Source: Phylloscopus collybita
Taxonomy: Eukaryota; Chordata; Aves; Passeriformes; Phylloscopidae
DNA length: 64,000 nt
Reading direction: 5' to 3'
Assembly: GCA_027886175.1 (NCBI GenBank)
Contig: JAJNNQ010000004.1
Location: 13,717,501-13,781,500, forward strand
Below, one piece after another: positions 1 to 14,800 of this stretch (its first letter is position 1; each line of letters opens with the position of its first letter). The notes below the pieces were generated by a model, which was not told the origin of the DNA, did not search any database, and was given only the letters and a program-made list of their open reading frames with translations. A program made the translations under genes and the position numbers.

Positions 1-681
1 AATAATTCCACTTCACTTTTTTCTTATTGACTTAACTAATGACAATACAAACAAGCACAGAAAAAAAAATAGTAATGAAGTTAGGAAGTTCACCAAGAAG
101 AAATACCATAACTGCCTTTCTTTTCCTTGGGTTTTGACTGAAAGTAGAACTCATGCCTCTATGAAGATTCTAGAACCACAGCTCCTAAGTTCTACTGAAT
201 TTTATTTTCCAAGCATAGAGGAGTATTCCAACTTCATAATGTAACACAAAAAATGTGCTGACTACTGACTCACAATTGTTGTCAATGTTTTGCAAGCTAC
301 CATAATTACACTGGGAGAATTAATGAGAAAAGAACCTTAACCTATTTGCAGGGAGGAGACTATAAATTTGTTTCTGTTTGTACTAAGACTGTGGAGTTAT
401 TTCAGTTTCAGGAATGTCTGAAAATAACTCCCTCTCTATTCCTACGAGAGCTGTATAAACTCTTTTGTCATGGAATACAACATTCACTGACAGATTTTTT
501 CAGTGATCCCATACCATGCTTTTACTTTGTATAATTACACAACTGATGATGGAAACATAAATTGATACACATATGATCACACTTCTGAATTATTGATTTT
601 AATGTCACCTCCGTTTGACACCAATACTCTGTGAAGTGTCCGGAAGTGATGTAGAGGGAAAAAAAGTAAAGATTATAGAAA
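1..681. other. Intergenic stretch, no gene recognised
   Basis: AT-rich sequence at the left edge. One 62-codon frame (346-534) without recognisable features; nothing else seen. Confidence 0.6.
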
Positions 682-1590
682 TTATTTAAACTCCCTTTTA
701 CTTGAATGTCTCCAAATCACTGTGTAGGTCTTTGTCTTTGACAGACCTGCCAGGGACTTCAGAGCATGTGCTACCAGTTTCTTAGCATCTCTTAAGAAAT
801 CCACAATTCCAGGCAAGTGGTGTTTTCTCTGGCGGCAAAAAAATAGCTTGTTCCATTTAAACACTTGAGAAGCTCCCTGCTAAACTACAAGGCCAGCAAT
901 ATACTGTTTTCCTAGTGGAATCAGCCACTTGAAGTAAAAGTACCTTTCAAAAGACAAGGCTTTACACTAGTTTCAGAAGAACAGTGTCCCATATTTGGTT
1001 CAGCAGCTTGCTGTGTATATCATCTCAGGGAAATCACCTGTGTCATACTCCACATGAACATGGAGGACATTTTTATATTCTAAAACATCACAGGCATGTG
1101 ACTGAAAGTTTAATGAAATTAGTGGAATTTGAGCAGTTTATAGGAACTCGGCATCAAGATTGAAAGTATCATCAGGCAGTTTCTGTTTGATCAGGAGACT
1201 AACTTCTATGCCTTCTTTCAAGAAACTGAGTTTTTTCTTCCTCGTCCTTCACAAGCTCCTACATGAGCTGGAAAATATCTTCTTCTCAAATGCTTAGGGT
1301 TATATCCTAGTATTTTATTGCATGCAGAGAATCTTCAGTGTCATCATCAGTCACTGCTGAAACACATCTCCATTGATCCTGGTGATTCCCACTCTCCCAT
1401 GGCCCATGCAATTCTAAGAGGGACCTGAGATCCTTTGCCTAGAGTGTGGAGGATGTGCTGAGGAGATGAAATATTTCAGGTGTTCCTGGGCCCTTTTTAC
1501 AGCCTCACCATATCCTTGGATGAGAAGTATCATGTTGTCTTCTAGTTCATTTAACCCACGAATCAAAGGAGGCAGGCTAAGTTTAGTAGC
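682..1590 (-). pseudogene. Possible decayed protein-coding sequence, family not recognised
   Basis: Read on the minus strand, two blocks look more protein-like than chance. The first, near 1425-1585, reads LIRGLNELEDNMILLIQGYG then EAVKRAQEHLKYF, amphipathic and charge-rich, before a stop. The second runs from about 1220 down to 682 in one frame with only five internal stops (in about 180 codons). It includes FLKEGIEVSLLIKQKLPDDT, FNLDAEF and, at the end, a 60-codon open stretch with PGIVDFLRDAKKLVAHALKS. The section between them is frame-shifted. A decayed processed copy or a dead gene would look like this; so could chance. There is no poly(A) tail at the low-coordinate end to prove retroposition. 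I do not recognise the parent protein. Confidence 0.25.
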
Positions 1591-1598
1591 TGTCCATT

Positions 1599-1623
1599 AA
1601 AAAAAAAAAAAAAAAAAAAAAAA
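1599..1623. repeat. A25 homopolymer
   Basis: Uninterrupted A-run. On the minus strand it is a T25 tract just before the possible pseudogene, so it is not that sequence's poly(A) tail. Confidence 0.95.
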
Positions 1624-4600
1624 TTACACATACAATAATCAAAGCTGAAGAATCCACAACAGCAACAATTCATCTCTTTATGCTAAGGTTGCATCAAGAA
1701 AGTGCATTCTAGTGATCTTATTTGACTTAGTCCACCTAAAAAAAAAGTCCCTTCCAGAGATACACAAACATACAAACACTCCAATATCAGGAGTCTGCTC
1801 TGGTAGGTAAACAACTCTATCCTTCAATAAAGTGTGAAACTCATGGGTCTCCCTTTGTAGCTACTTGGTTTTTTTTCAAACTAACCAGCTAATCAGCTAA
1901 TCTCTAACCAGTTTTTCCTTTCCTGTCAGCTTCCTGTGCAATATAATACACAATGCAAACATCTATACAGTCTAATTCTATGCAGCTTATTACTTGTTTC
2001 TGACTGAGGACAGAAATGATAACAGCCTAATATTTTGAAATGATCACAGGTTTGTGTAGATGAATCTTCATTTTCCAAATAAGCAAACTGTATCAATTTG
2101 TACCAAAGAAATAATAAGAAATTCATTACTCTTCGACTGAACTATGAAGATAATTCTACACTGACATAGTTTACTTTGTTTTAGTATCTACAGTTGGTTA
2201 TCTACCACCTAAATTGCAGATGTTTACACTTTTTTTCTGGAGGTATCTGCCCTTGCAGGACACCAAACTGTTTCAGATATTGCACACTATGCGTTATGAT
2301 CAGGCACACCGAGCCATTCAAAGGGGAAAGCTGTGAAGCCTGAAATCAGGGGCAAACAATAGATTTTCTTTGTTGTATTTTTCCTAAAGATTTGTGGAAA
2401 TAGGGGTAAAAGAATTTTGCAGTTTTTAAATGCAAAAAAAGAAGTCTCCAGAATCTTACATGTCTGCTGGTGAAGATGTGCTGCTGCATAACCAGACAAG
2501 CCCTAACGTTAAAATGCTCATAATTCAGAGAGGTGCTCACAGCCATTACCAGAAAAAGTTAGGCTTCATGCTGGCTGGATCTGTCCTAAAACAGCTTCAG
2601 CAAGTCAATGGAATCACATCCATCTGGTGTCCTATAGAGATCTGGTGTTGCAATGCTTCCCCAAGTCCAGATACCAAATGTTGCTCCATATCAGACAGAG
2701 AAGGGCATATAAGCCATGACCCCATGACCAGACACTATTTATTGTGATCCACTGTATCTCTGACTCGTGTGAGAAAAACCAGCTCAGAAATCTAGAGAAA
2801 GGAGGTTGCACCTGGCTAAAGCTCTGGCTGAAAGAGGTGCAGAGCCGAGTCTTTCCATTCCACATATTTCCTTCTGCTTGTTTTGTGACTCTCAGCCTAA
2901 TTGACCACCATCATACACAATGTCTCCAGTAGACAAGAATTCAGATCACTCTGAATTTCTGGGCACAGGTCTTCTATATCAATTTGCTGAAGTAAATATT
3001 TATGGGACACTCATGGAAAAATGTATTTGTGAAAAATTCTTTGATTTTCTTGGATTTGTCTGAATTTTCTTCATGGATTTCTGGATCTCTGTGAGATCTT
3101 AGATAACAGCTTTCTCTAGGCAGTGATCCCTCTTACCTGTAGGTCTTAATTAAGAAGTATGTGGTGGGACATTCAAAATCAAATTTCTAATAAGGAGATT
3201 AACACATAGAATGTGTTTGTCATCAGGCTAGTAACCATGACCAGAGACAATGAATAAATGGAAGGGTTCAATAGTCATTCAACCTGTGTTCATAGGTGAT
3301 GCCTATGCTCCCCCTAACGTTGATTCACAGGTGTATTTGTATTTTATGTCAAACTTCAGACTTTCCTCTTTAGAAGTCTGGACTCTTACAAACTTCCTTT
3401 TTACCAGGTCCTCCGAATGTAGTCCTGAAGCAAGGAACTGCCTTAGAAATCTTTTCAGAAAAATTGTACCCATGATTATGTAATTTACATACTGAGACAA
3501 TTCCAGAGATGATGTCCTTCAGGAAACTGACTGATTGATGTCTGTGTTAACTCAGATCAAGCATTTGTCTTCAAAGGCAAAACTGTGCTTTTGTTATCAC
3601 ATTTTTTCTGCACTCTGCACTCAGTCACATGCATACGAGGACATCTCCTCTGTGCCGGAGCTATAGTGTCCTCTGTGGAAAGCTGGGAGGCAGGATAACG
3701 AATGCATGTATGTGTGATTATGACAGCACTCTCACAGAAATGCTCAGGATCGTTTCTACACTGTAGCGACTTGAATCCACCTACTCCTGTCTGTGCAGAG
3801 CTGGGGGGCGGTCACCCAGCTGTGGTGACTATCTGTGGAAACCTGACTTCCCCAGCCACTTCAGCCAGGCACCTGGGTTTCCAAGCTGAGTTTGGAGACA
3901 CTTTAAATCTAGGGAAGAGGCAGATTAACTTCAATAAAATATGCCCCTTGATGGAAGGAGACAGTAAATATCAAATTTTATAACACAAGGGGAAAAAATC
4001 AAGGTGGGAACATGGTTTGCCTGAGTAAAAGTCTGTCCCAAAGCAACATCCCTTTTTCATTCTGTAGTAATATTCTGTTGTGACTGTTGATTATTATAAA
4101 CTTGGTCTGCAGGTGTTGAAATCTTCATCTTACATTCTTACTGGCTGCATTCCTATTGCTTGCACAAAAGCAGAGTTTATGTTAATGCCCAGATACTTAA
4201 AAGAAAAAAAAAGTGTAGTGATCAGTATCCATCATCTTTCCAGCTGCCTTGTCACTACATCAATTAATACAATTGAGCAAAAAATGTCACAAGCCCGGTG
4301 GAAAAACCTTTACATAGCCTTTCAGGGGGAAGTTTACTCCCAGCCTTTTTTCCCTTGCATTAGCTCCTGTCATCCACAAAACAACAGAACCCAGTGGTGT
4401 CAATTATATTTGATTGACTGAGTAAAGCACACACACAAATAAGCAAAAACAATGGACACAAAAATCTATATATGACTCCCCTTGTCAGTGAGAATGCTTG
4501 TCTTCTCCATTTTCATGCTGCACGGTGTCCTGCTGCTACGGGCTTAAATGTTTCCTTCAGCCCCCAAACTATCACCAATTAAGTTAGCAGGGTCTTCAAA

Positions 4601-7600
4601 GGTGTCAAATGACTCCCTGGGCAATTGGCTGTAACTGCTGTTCAATAAATGAGGTCTAATTTATCAGTTTAACTTCACTTTTAAAAACCTAATGTCTCCT
4701 GGTACCATGTGCCATTTGCCCAGAGTGTGAAGAGATGCCTGCCATGTCGCATTTTGAAAGTTGGATGAGCTCATGTTAGCAGTCACGTGTTTTGTCTGTC
4801 ATGCCTTTTCTCCCAGTTTGAAACACGTATTTGAATAAAATATACTTGAGTGGTGTGGACTTGTGCAGTATGGTGTCCAAATAAATCATTCCTAGAAAAA
4901 ATGAACAAAAGGAGTTAAACACAGCTCATGGCTCATTTTGGTATAGGGGAGTTTGATCACACCCTAAAGTAAAGCCCCATGTTATTTTTTCTGCAATGCT
5001 TTTTCATTGACCCTGTAATTTATGCAGAAAAAATGGAAGCTGTGTTGAGGTGCAGGAATTCTGTGGCCATCACAGGAGACATCCTTTCACAGGATATGCT
5101 TTTCAAGGAATAAGGTGCAGCACTCTAAAGGTATTAGGCAATGTCTCAAAAGGTCAGAAAAGCAGGATAAAAAAATTAGGAGATAAAATATACAGGGAGC
5201 AAAACTTTTATGCCAGAAAAGTAGTGGTTTTCTGGCATTAAAAACTGAAATAAGCTTTTCACTATAGACAAAGCTTGCTCTGGGAGCAAATTTTTTGCTT
5301 TCACATGTGTCAGCATTAATATACATCAGTAGTAATGGAAATTCAGGTAACACAGGGCAGCTTTAATTAAATATTTAAGTAAAACTGAAGAGATATTATT
5401 ATGTGTTCTAGGGTTTTTCAATATACAGGAGCCAAGTTGCTCAGTCAGGCAAAGACATTCTCATGTGAGCTACTTCAACCCTTTTTCAATTCAATCCTAT
5501 CCGACACAGGATTTGAAACCTATGGAAAAGATGTCTTGCTGACGAACTAAAACCTGACACATGCTACATTGTCACACTGCCAGATGAGGTGTAATACATT
5601 TGTGTGTAATTTTCTCAACTTGCTAGCCTCTGTTTTGATCCAAGGTATCTGCAACATAGCTACTTCTAACCTGAACCTGTCCTCTCATACAACATAAGAA
5701 CCTTAATTTAACATTGAGGTTCATTGTACGATTGATATCAGCACAGCACAAAGGAAACATTTTAGCCTTTAAGCTTGTAAACAAGACTAGAATTGGTCTG
5801 CAGAAAGTCAGAAGGCACTGCATTTCCCCATTCAGAAAGAACATACCATTAGAATTAAGCTGTGAAAGCCTTGCCCTCAAAAAGAAAAGGCTCTCACAAA
5901 GGAGAGATGGTGCATGAAAGTGAAAGAAAAGTATGAAAGTTACAAAATTAATGAGACTCACAAAACCACATATCAGAATGAGTCAAAAGAAACTCTCTTC
6001 ACCTCTAAGGCACATCGAAGGGACAAGAGTAGATTGGGATGATCTTGTAAGCTACTCATTTTACCTGAACATCTTTCTAAACACCTTCAGACTTTAATTT
6101 ATCCTTAACAGACTTTAAAATTTCATATGCCTCATACACCCCCAAGAAGTCTCAACAAGTTTTTTACAGTGTTGCTGTACAGTATTTCTGGTCTACTATG
6201 CTACCGTTGTTCTTTTCTTCTCCATGACCGAGGACTACATTGCAATCCATGATCATCACAATGTCTATCTCTCTTTCATTTTCAAATACAAATTCTCTCT
6301 CGGAACAGGTTTTTTTTACCAATACTTATGTACTGTACCTGTCAATCTGTACCTGTACCGATCAATCTGGCCATTTTGTTGTGAAGTTTCCTTTTATTTG
6401 CATTAATGTACTCCTCACCATTATTTGGTTGTTCTTGCAGGACACTCAGATCGCCTTCTGCTGATGCTTCCTCTCAACCCTACAGCTTGGACAACTGCAA
6501 AGTGATAAGTGATATCTGCTAAGTGATATCACTCCCCATGGTGACTTCTCAGAAAGCCCACCCATAACTTTGGAGAAGATGCTTAAACCCCCATACAAAA
6601 GAAACTGCTGCCACCTTATTTTTAGCCAATTACCACCAACTTCACAGTTCTCGTGCTACTATCTACCTTACATGGATATTGGATGCTTTACATAAGTCCA
6701 GCTAGCTTTGCTTCACCTTCTCCACAAAATCAATTACGGAAGAATGGTATTGAACTTTGGGAGAGTATGTTGCTTGGATCCTAGATATATATTACCAATT
6801 ATGAACCTGTGAAGTTCTAATTGAACTTTACAGGGTGGTACCACATAATCTTATAAACCTTACCTGGCTTGTGAATTTATTAGCCACAATTGTCAATAAG
6901 ATTATTATTATGCTCCCTCTATTTTAAATGGACATTGAGCCTAAACAGTTAAATGTAATTTGAGGTTTACTTCTATCTTGGATATGATCCCCTCTTTTAA
7001 AGTCTCTTTGTATTCAGACAGTAAAGCCACCTTAATTTTGTTCTTATTAATAAGGAAGAAACTGTGCTGTTGTTCCAGTTTTGGTTCAAGCAAAGAAAAA
7101 CTAAAATTTAGGTGTTTTAAAAAGAATGCAACAGTAAACCCAACTAAAGGAAAAAGCCTTCAAGACTAGATTTATCTGAAATTTACTCATACTCAACCTT
7201 AACCAGACATAGCCTCAAGCTGTTCATTGAGCAGCTGTGACAGTGCTATTTACATTAAAAGTTGGTAGTAGACCTTATACCCACACTGTCTCTTTAAACT
7301 ACAACAAAATGCATCCATGCAGTATCCACTAGTGTGGGCAGAAAACTAGCATGGGAAGACATACCACCGAAAACCTTAAAATACTAAAGCCAAATGATGA
7401 GTTATTTTTAGAATGTAAACAAATTGCTACAGGAACAGGAGCATATGGTCAATATCAGTTTGGGAGTAATTAAAAAAAAAGAGATACTCAGAACTTTCTA
7501 TGTGTGGTGAAGCACTTTTTCATCCCTCACCTCTCTGAATATGAGATGTGTGTCTGACTAATTTCCTGCTGCTTCCTGATTTGCTTTTCTTCCCCAGGAA

Positions 7601-10600
7601 AGGCTCGGCAGGCAGGTATAGCATTTCCTCGATGTCAGGGAGGGCAGTGGTTTTAACATGTAACAATAAACACTGCATAGTCTTTATAAAAATAATACTA
7701 TTTATGGAAGCACAGGAGAATGACACAAAAATAGACAGTTTCTTGTTTCCTTCTTGTTTTTGCCCCCATCTACCATCTCTCTATTCAAGCTTTGCTTTGC
7801 TGATTGTATAATTAAACTTATAATGGTGCCCATGTGAGTTCATTTCTGCCTAGAGCTGGAGCAGAACAAGGAAACCTCCTCTGCATAGTGGGAGAAGAGG
7901 CACAGTACCACAAGCGACAGGGTGGGCAGTAAACCTCTTGGTGAGGAATCGAAATGACTCCTGGGCTCCAGAAAGTAGCAAAAGCCAAGACAGAAATGAC
8001 CTTCTGAGAGAAACTTGAGAGTGCCTTCTAGAATTGCCAGTGACAGCCAGAGTAGGAGTGATTTACTGAAAAAACGTAGGCCCTATCTAGTGCACCTTTC
8101 AAAAAAAATAATGACATTATTAAAGAATTTAGTGGTACTAAGGTATTTTTGCGCCTAGCTCAGAATCAAACATTATGTTGCGTTACCAAATCTGTGCAAG
8201 AGTTTTTGCAGGCTAGACGACACTTTAAAGAATTCCTGTTTTCCTAATGTGTGAAAAGTGCAATATTAAAAAGTAAATTCAGAATAAATAATTGTAAGAT
8301 TATTTGCCACATTTGACACACTCAGTTTAAAGCTGTTAGTAAACACCCACCAGGACTTATCCAAATTATACAACCCTCCTATCACGACCTATCTTCTCTT
8401 CACTTACATCCTATCCTGCTTTTCCTCAAGCCACTGAACTCCTATTTGACTATGTTCAGAGGGAGAGTGTCCATTTTTTTTCCAAACAGACCCACACTCT
8501 GTTACCAGCTGCACTTCTGGCAACCCTGGCTGTACCTTCTGCACCCATCAATGCTGTGGGTGTATTGGCAAGACTCCCGTCCTGCTGGTATATCAAGGAA
8601 GCTACTGGAAAAGATTTTTTTTTTTTTAATGTGAACACATACCTACATACCTGTCGTGCTGTGGACTATTGCCCTCTGGAGTTCAAATCTGGGATGCATT
8701 TTCTCAACACGTCTTTCCTGTTCAGACAGAAGACTCTGAACTATTGGCCTCCTTTGCCTTGGTTGAATGAGTTTACAACTAAGCAGGAATTTTTCTGACT
8801 TTCCTGCACAGACAGCACTGAAATATTTGTTCCTTGGAATTACATAATTTTCTTTGGGGTCAAGCCAGCAGTGGACCTAATCCTCGTTCATTACATCATT
8901 AATTCTTATCTCAACTTTAGAACTATTTTTAAAAAGTGTAGAAGCCTTTGACATTTTTTGGCATGAATGGTTTCTTGTTCCCACACATTGCTATTAATTA
9001 TGGAAATTACTGTTCCTGCCTTAATAGCCAACCACAGTCATCACAGCAGGGTTTTTGTGCGTCTGTGTGAAGACAAGAAACTCACCTATCTTTTCAAAGC
9101 ACACTTTCAAGAAATAACACATGAAATTAAATATTTTTAAAAAAAAACCCTTGATGTGCTATTGCATTCTGTGTAAATTTGACTGTACACGGGTTTTCAT
9201 TTGTGCTCAGAGTTGTTCACACAACTTAATTAGTAAAAGCTCTGGTCTAGAAATACAGATTCAGGAAAGAATGGGATTTCACTTATCTTTTTCTGTGTCT
9301 TATGGAATCACGTAAGTATGTCAGAGTTCACCTGTGTATTATATTTTAACAACATTTGAACCCTTGATTGCATGGAATTATGAGGGATGCAGCAAGAGGG
9401 GTATGAAGTTTGGTTAAATTCCTTAGGGTTTCATGAAAACAGGTACCAAGGTGGGGCACGCAGACCGTAAATAATCTGATGGGGTAGTAACTTTGCCAGT
9501 TACTTTCCTTGGATTACTAAATTAAGCAGGAAAAATGAATCCATAGGAAATCAGACTCCCAACATTCTGATCACTCTGAAATTAGTTATTTTTAAATTAG
9601 GGTTTGCTAGGAAAGTGCCACCCCTAGCTCAGGTTTAAAAACACTTTCAGAATATTTAGAATATACTTAACGGTACTGCAAACTGCCCTCCCATACTTGG
9701 AGATACATTCCGTCTCCTAATTTTCTGCCTGAAAGAACCTTTCATTTGCTTTGGTTTTGGTACAGTTGGCAAGTGGTGAAATTAGGCAACCCACAGCCTG
9801 TGCCATCAAGGGTCTGTGGGAGTGCAGGCATGAGGGAGTCAAAATGTCGGATGAGATTTCCTCTGGAGGAAGAATTCAGGCAGCGACCCTGCTGCCATCA
9901 GCACATACAAGCAGATCCACTGAACCAAGTGAAACCATTCACAAACAGGCAGCAGGACGTAGATGTTTAAACAGCATTGGAATATCTGTTCCTCAAAGTC
10001 ACTGATAAGGAATACTTCACTTGACAAGAACAACATAATATAATCCTTGCTTTACTGTGGCATCTGAATAAAATTACAGGCGGACACTGTTGTTAGCACA
10101 GTTCCTAATGAAGATATACAGGACTCTATTTTTGGAGAGTCTATAACAGGTCTTGTGACAGCTCATGGAGATTTATACTGCTGGATGTCCTCAGATATCT
10201 ACTGGTTTCCCTCCTGCAAAGGTATTCCATAGTCCTACAGGCTTCGTTCTGATGCATTTCAGGAGGGAAGGCTGCCTATTAACCTGTCTAGTGTGAAGTA
10301 TTAGCTGATGGCCTGGCACTATGTTTTGTCATGCATTAAGCTTTATCCAGTCACTTAAAAAGTCAAATCCATGCCCATGTATTCTGAATCCTTAATAGAT
10401 ATTTTACCAACAGTAACAGGAACATTTCTTGCCTTAGCACCAAAAAAATCAGATTTTAAGAAGCTGAAATACTAATCAATGATGTTTTAGGCTGGCTTGT
10501 TTTTATACTACAATAAAAAAGTTCTGAAAATGTTTGAATCCCCGAAAGTCTGCTGAAAAAAATGAAATCTTCTTCTCCCAGACCACAGTGTGGTGAAATA

Positions 10601-11820
10601 AATTAGTATAATGATTTATGTTTACGGTTTTAGTCAATTCTGATAGAGATTATAGAGACAAAATGACAAACTGCCTTAGAGGTAAACTTAAATCATGTCA
10701 GCCAATCTTTAGTTTTTCCTTACTCTAATTGCTCCTCTTGTTCATTTATCTTCCTAGGCAATCTTTAGAAGAAATACTAGTTTAATCAGTGCATGTGCAA
10801 ACCACCAGAGATAAAAAGTTTAGCCTAATTTGTCTCACTAAATTGTAATGCCTCTAGTAAACAAATCTTGGCTTGAAAGGAAACCAAGAAATCTAAATAA
10901 ACACTTTCCACAAAATGTTTCTCTCCTCTTTGTTACATGTAGGACTGCTGATATTTTATAAACTTTGACTTTTGATGCAAGCAAAACAGAGACCTATATG
11001 CTTTTGCAGTTACATTGGATTGTTGCTTTTCATGATTGCTTTTAAGCACGAGTAATTTCACATTATTACAGAATAGTAATGCAAATAATTAAATGGCAGA
11101 ATGAAATACTATATTACAACAACTGTGCAGTATATAATCAGAAGAGATTAATTTTAATTTTCCTTCCTATGGTTTTGAAATCAATACAGTTTTGCAGCTC
11201 GTAGCATGCAGAATTTCTTAGCTTCGTATAGCTTTATTGCTGTTAATCTTATCTTCCTCTCACTCAAGAGAACAGTTTTACCACTCACTTTGAGAGAGGT
11301 AGATTCAAGCCATCAAGCTCTGCTTCCACAAATGTGGAAGTGCTTGGCATAAAAACACATGCAAATGTGTGAATCTTTGCAGAGTAGAGACATAAGACAA
11401 CTAATAATCACTGGCTTGAAAAAATCTTGGGAATAAATTAATTCAGACCACTCCATGCATTTCTGCAAAGTTAAAATCCTTGAATGCAGAGGACTGCACT
11501 TTCTAAAAAATCTGCAGGTCTAATTCTGCAACAACATGTAGTGGCTCAGTTTTAGACTATTTCAATGGTTATATTTTGATTGTTTTTCTAAATAGGCTTA
11601 TCAGTTGGATAAATCTTATTAAAGGGAATTTTGCCCTTATAAGGCTTCTAGGATCCAGACTTTCTGGGCAACTCAGATTAGAATCTGATCTCAATAGCTA
11701 GGTTTTTCAAATTACATCTGTGTGTCATTACTTATAAAACAAATCCCAGCAAGCTGAATCAGACCTTATATGTGAGAAAATGAGAGCATATTTTCAAATA
11801 CTTGCTGGATCGGGCCCTAA
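1624..11820. other. Intergenic stretch, no gene recognised
   Basis: AT-rich, with only short open frames (up to 113 codons at 4080-4421). None has recognisable motifs. An octamer-like site joined to a homeodomain-type core lies at 11079-11091. Confidence 0.65.
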
Positions 11821-11844
11821 TTTTTTTTTTTTTTTTTTTTTTTT
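11821..11844. repeat. T24 homopolymer
   Basis: Uninterrupted T-run directly after GGGCCCTAA; no retroposon body recognised on either side. Confidence 0.95.
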
Positions 11845-14800
11845 AATGTCTAGAAATTTTTGGTATATGTACCACTGCATAAACCTTGATCCTGTGTCTC
11901 CTGCTCTACATTTTTAAGCAAAAGAGTACAGCAGTATCTATAATAGGGTCATTGGCTGACATCTTGTTATTACACAGCATCCTTGCCAAAAATATATGCA
12001 CTGGAAGGAAAATATGCTTTCCTCCTAATTAAGAAATTAGAGAGCAAAGATAAAAGTAGAGCATCTCCATTTCTGGACAACAGAGACATAACTCATGTCA
12101 GATGCTGCAATTCTTATCACTTTCTCATTATGCACATTTATCATGGTCATTCATCTACTTATCAGGTCTGCACGATGGTACAAACATCAAAAAAGCACAA
12201 ACAGCCATAAGGCCTCTAAAGGAGCATGACTTTGTGCCTGACCTTTGAAAACATATCAAAAACACTTAATGTTCTGTCTCTGAGACAGCAAATTATGTAA
12301 ATTTCAAAGATTAAAGACAAGCCTGCAGAATATATATGTAAAACTCCATTATTAACATCTTTTAATGGTCTATGTCCCTTTTTTCATTGCTTTCCTAGGT
12401 AAACCAGTCTCTCAAATATTTTAAATTACCACTACATTCCCTACAAAAGCAAGCTCCAGCTGTGTCAGTTTACACAAACTAAGGATCAAACCCATGCTCA
12501 TTTCTGAAAAATGGTCCGGTGTGGATCCTGTTGTCCTAGGGCATTAGGAGAACCTGACTACACTCTGGGAACAGCATAACTATATCAGTGAGAAGGTAAG
12601 AGCAGGTCCTGCCAAATTACCTCAATACTGCTGTGTGTGGAGTCACCACAGCCCTTTTCTGTGTGTGCTGCAGGGCCTTCGCACAGAGGCTTGTAGCCTG
12701 GCTACATGGATGACCAGATAAAAATAAAGGTTTCTCTCTGTTTACTTTGTCAAGTGATCAGCAGGTTCAATAAATCACAACCATATTCTCTAAGAAAACC
12801 TAACTCCACTCCCAGAGCACATTGACAAGCTGATTTTTGTAGCTGTTCTTTGTAAGGATAACTGTCAGAAGAGCAGTGCACAGGGTATAATTAGGAAGGA
12901 CTGGCCTGAGTCTTGTTGGTTACTACTACTGGAAGCTGGTGGGAAACAAAGGAAATGGTTGAGCTTCAGCATGCTGGCGTCCTTGTACCCCTGCTGTACA
13001 TCCTATGATCAGCTGCTGGGGGAATTGACAGCTGAGTAAGGGCATCCTGCCTCCTTACCCTGTGAGGCATAGGCAAGGTAGTGTGGAATGATAGAAATCA
13101 CTGAAGCAGACAACTGTCCACCCTCTCTGGATTACTCCTCACATCTTCTCAGTGTCTCACCTTGAGAGCTGGCAGCCAGGGGAATGTGCTAGGTACAGGC
13201 AGTTCTCATGGATGCTCAAACTTTCTGATACATTGCTTCTGAGTACATTTCTACAAGTTTATCTGAATCAGAAAGAAGAAACAGAACACTGTCCAAACAT
13301 TCTTCTTACAATGAAATTAAATATGAGTAAGGCACCTGACATGCAGCTCATTTCTGGTTTTGGTACAAAGACACACAGTGATTATGGGACCTCAGACATT
13401 ATTTTAGATTTCTAGGTGTGAATTACAGAGAATTGAACTGAGTGTTGAAAACAATCTAACAAATGTAGCCATTTTCTGAGATGTTTAAGAATAGATTATA
13501 CTTTTGCAAAATTGTAAGTAGTCTAAATTTTGTGATGAATAGTTAATTTAGTTGATTTAAAATAAAAATACATGTTGCCTACCATACAGCTTTTGTTGTA
13601 AATGTCATATCACTTGGCATTCTGTGTGACACCTTCACTGAATGGCTTCAGCATCATACACACAATAAGCACCTAAAACATCACAAGGAATTGGAAGGTG
13701 ATCAGACAAGAGCAGGCAATGTCTCTTGACTTAAGCACCACTTCAACTTCTAAGCACTGCAAAAATACATGTACCCTGGTTGCTTTAGTGTTAATAGATG
13801 TTGTGCCACAAGTGCCTAGGTAAAAGGATGGTTGTGTTTGTGGTCCTACAAGAAATAATTTCAGATGGGAACAGCATCACTGGGAGCTCCAGCTTAGATC
13901 CCTTTGATGTGATCTTCTGAAGACATGGTGTGACACCCAATGCAGCTGTTCCTTAGCAGTTCCTCAGAGAGTGTCATTAAATTATATGGGATGTATGATC
14001 CATAAAGGAGATATGAGAATGGAACTATAAACATGAAGAAAAAAAAAAGAAGGTAGAGTCGTAACCTTGGAAATCACAAAAGAAGTGTAGAGAAAATCTT
14101 TCCTCATGATCCAAGAATCACAGAACAGGACTTCTCAACATCTCCAGCCTAACAACGCTGCTCTGCAGGAACAACCTTTGTAAGAAAGGACATAACCTGT
14201 AAAGCTATTAAAATTTGGACCTTATTTTCCTGAGAATGATAGAAAAAGTCCAAATAAATGTCTGTACTTTTGCAATAGGGATGGCTGGCTGTGACGAGGA
14301 CACCATTTTAATGACATGTAAAATAGGTCACCAAAACCTTACCCTTTGGTTCATATCACTGCATTAACCTTGTTATTGTAGAATAAGGCTATCAGTGCCA
14401 AGTGAAGGCACATAGCAAAAAACCCTTATGAAAAAAATCTGTGTTTCTGTTACTGATCCCATGAGACCACACAGCCCATTGTTTCTGTTTTCACTGGACT
14501 CTTGCTGAGGCTCTGCAAGGATTTACAACTTTAGCACAGGATAATCAATTCAAATACACTGAAAGCACAGCTCTGAAACTATCTAATCAAAACTAAACTG
14601 ACAGTGACAAAGAGATAAAGTGTGTGTTTGGAAGCTGCACACTGACATTACCAGAAGTAGAGAATGTAGTGGCATTGCGTCACCAGGCAGAATCAAAATG
14701 TATGGGCAGAAGGTAGGCTACTAACCTGTACAGCAGAAAGATATTAAAACTGAAAGATGGCAGGCTAAACATCACTGTTTTACAGACTGAAGGCTGTGCA

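Noticed and set aside
1599..1623. A25 run as the poly(A) tail of the possible pseudogene at 682-1590
   Set aside because: Orientation is wrong: the protein-like blocks read on the minus strand, where this run is a T-tract at their upstream end.
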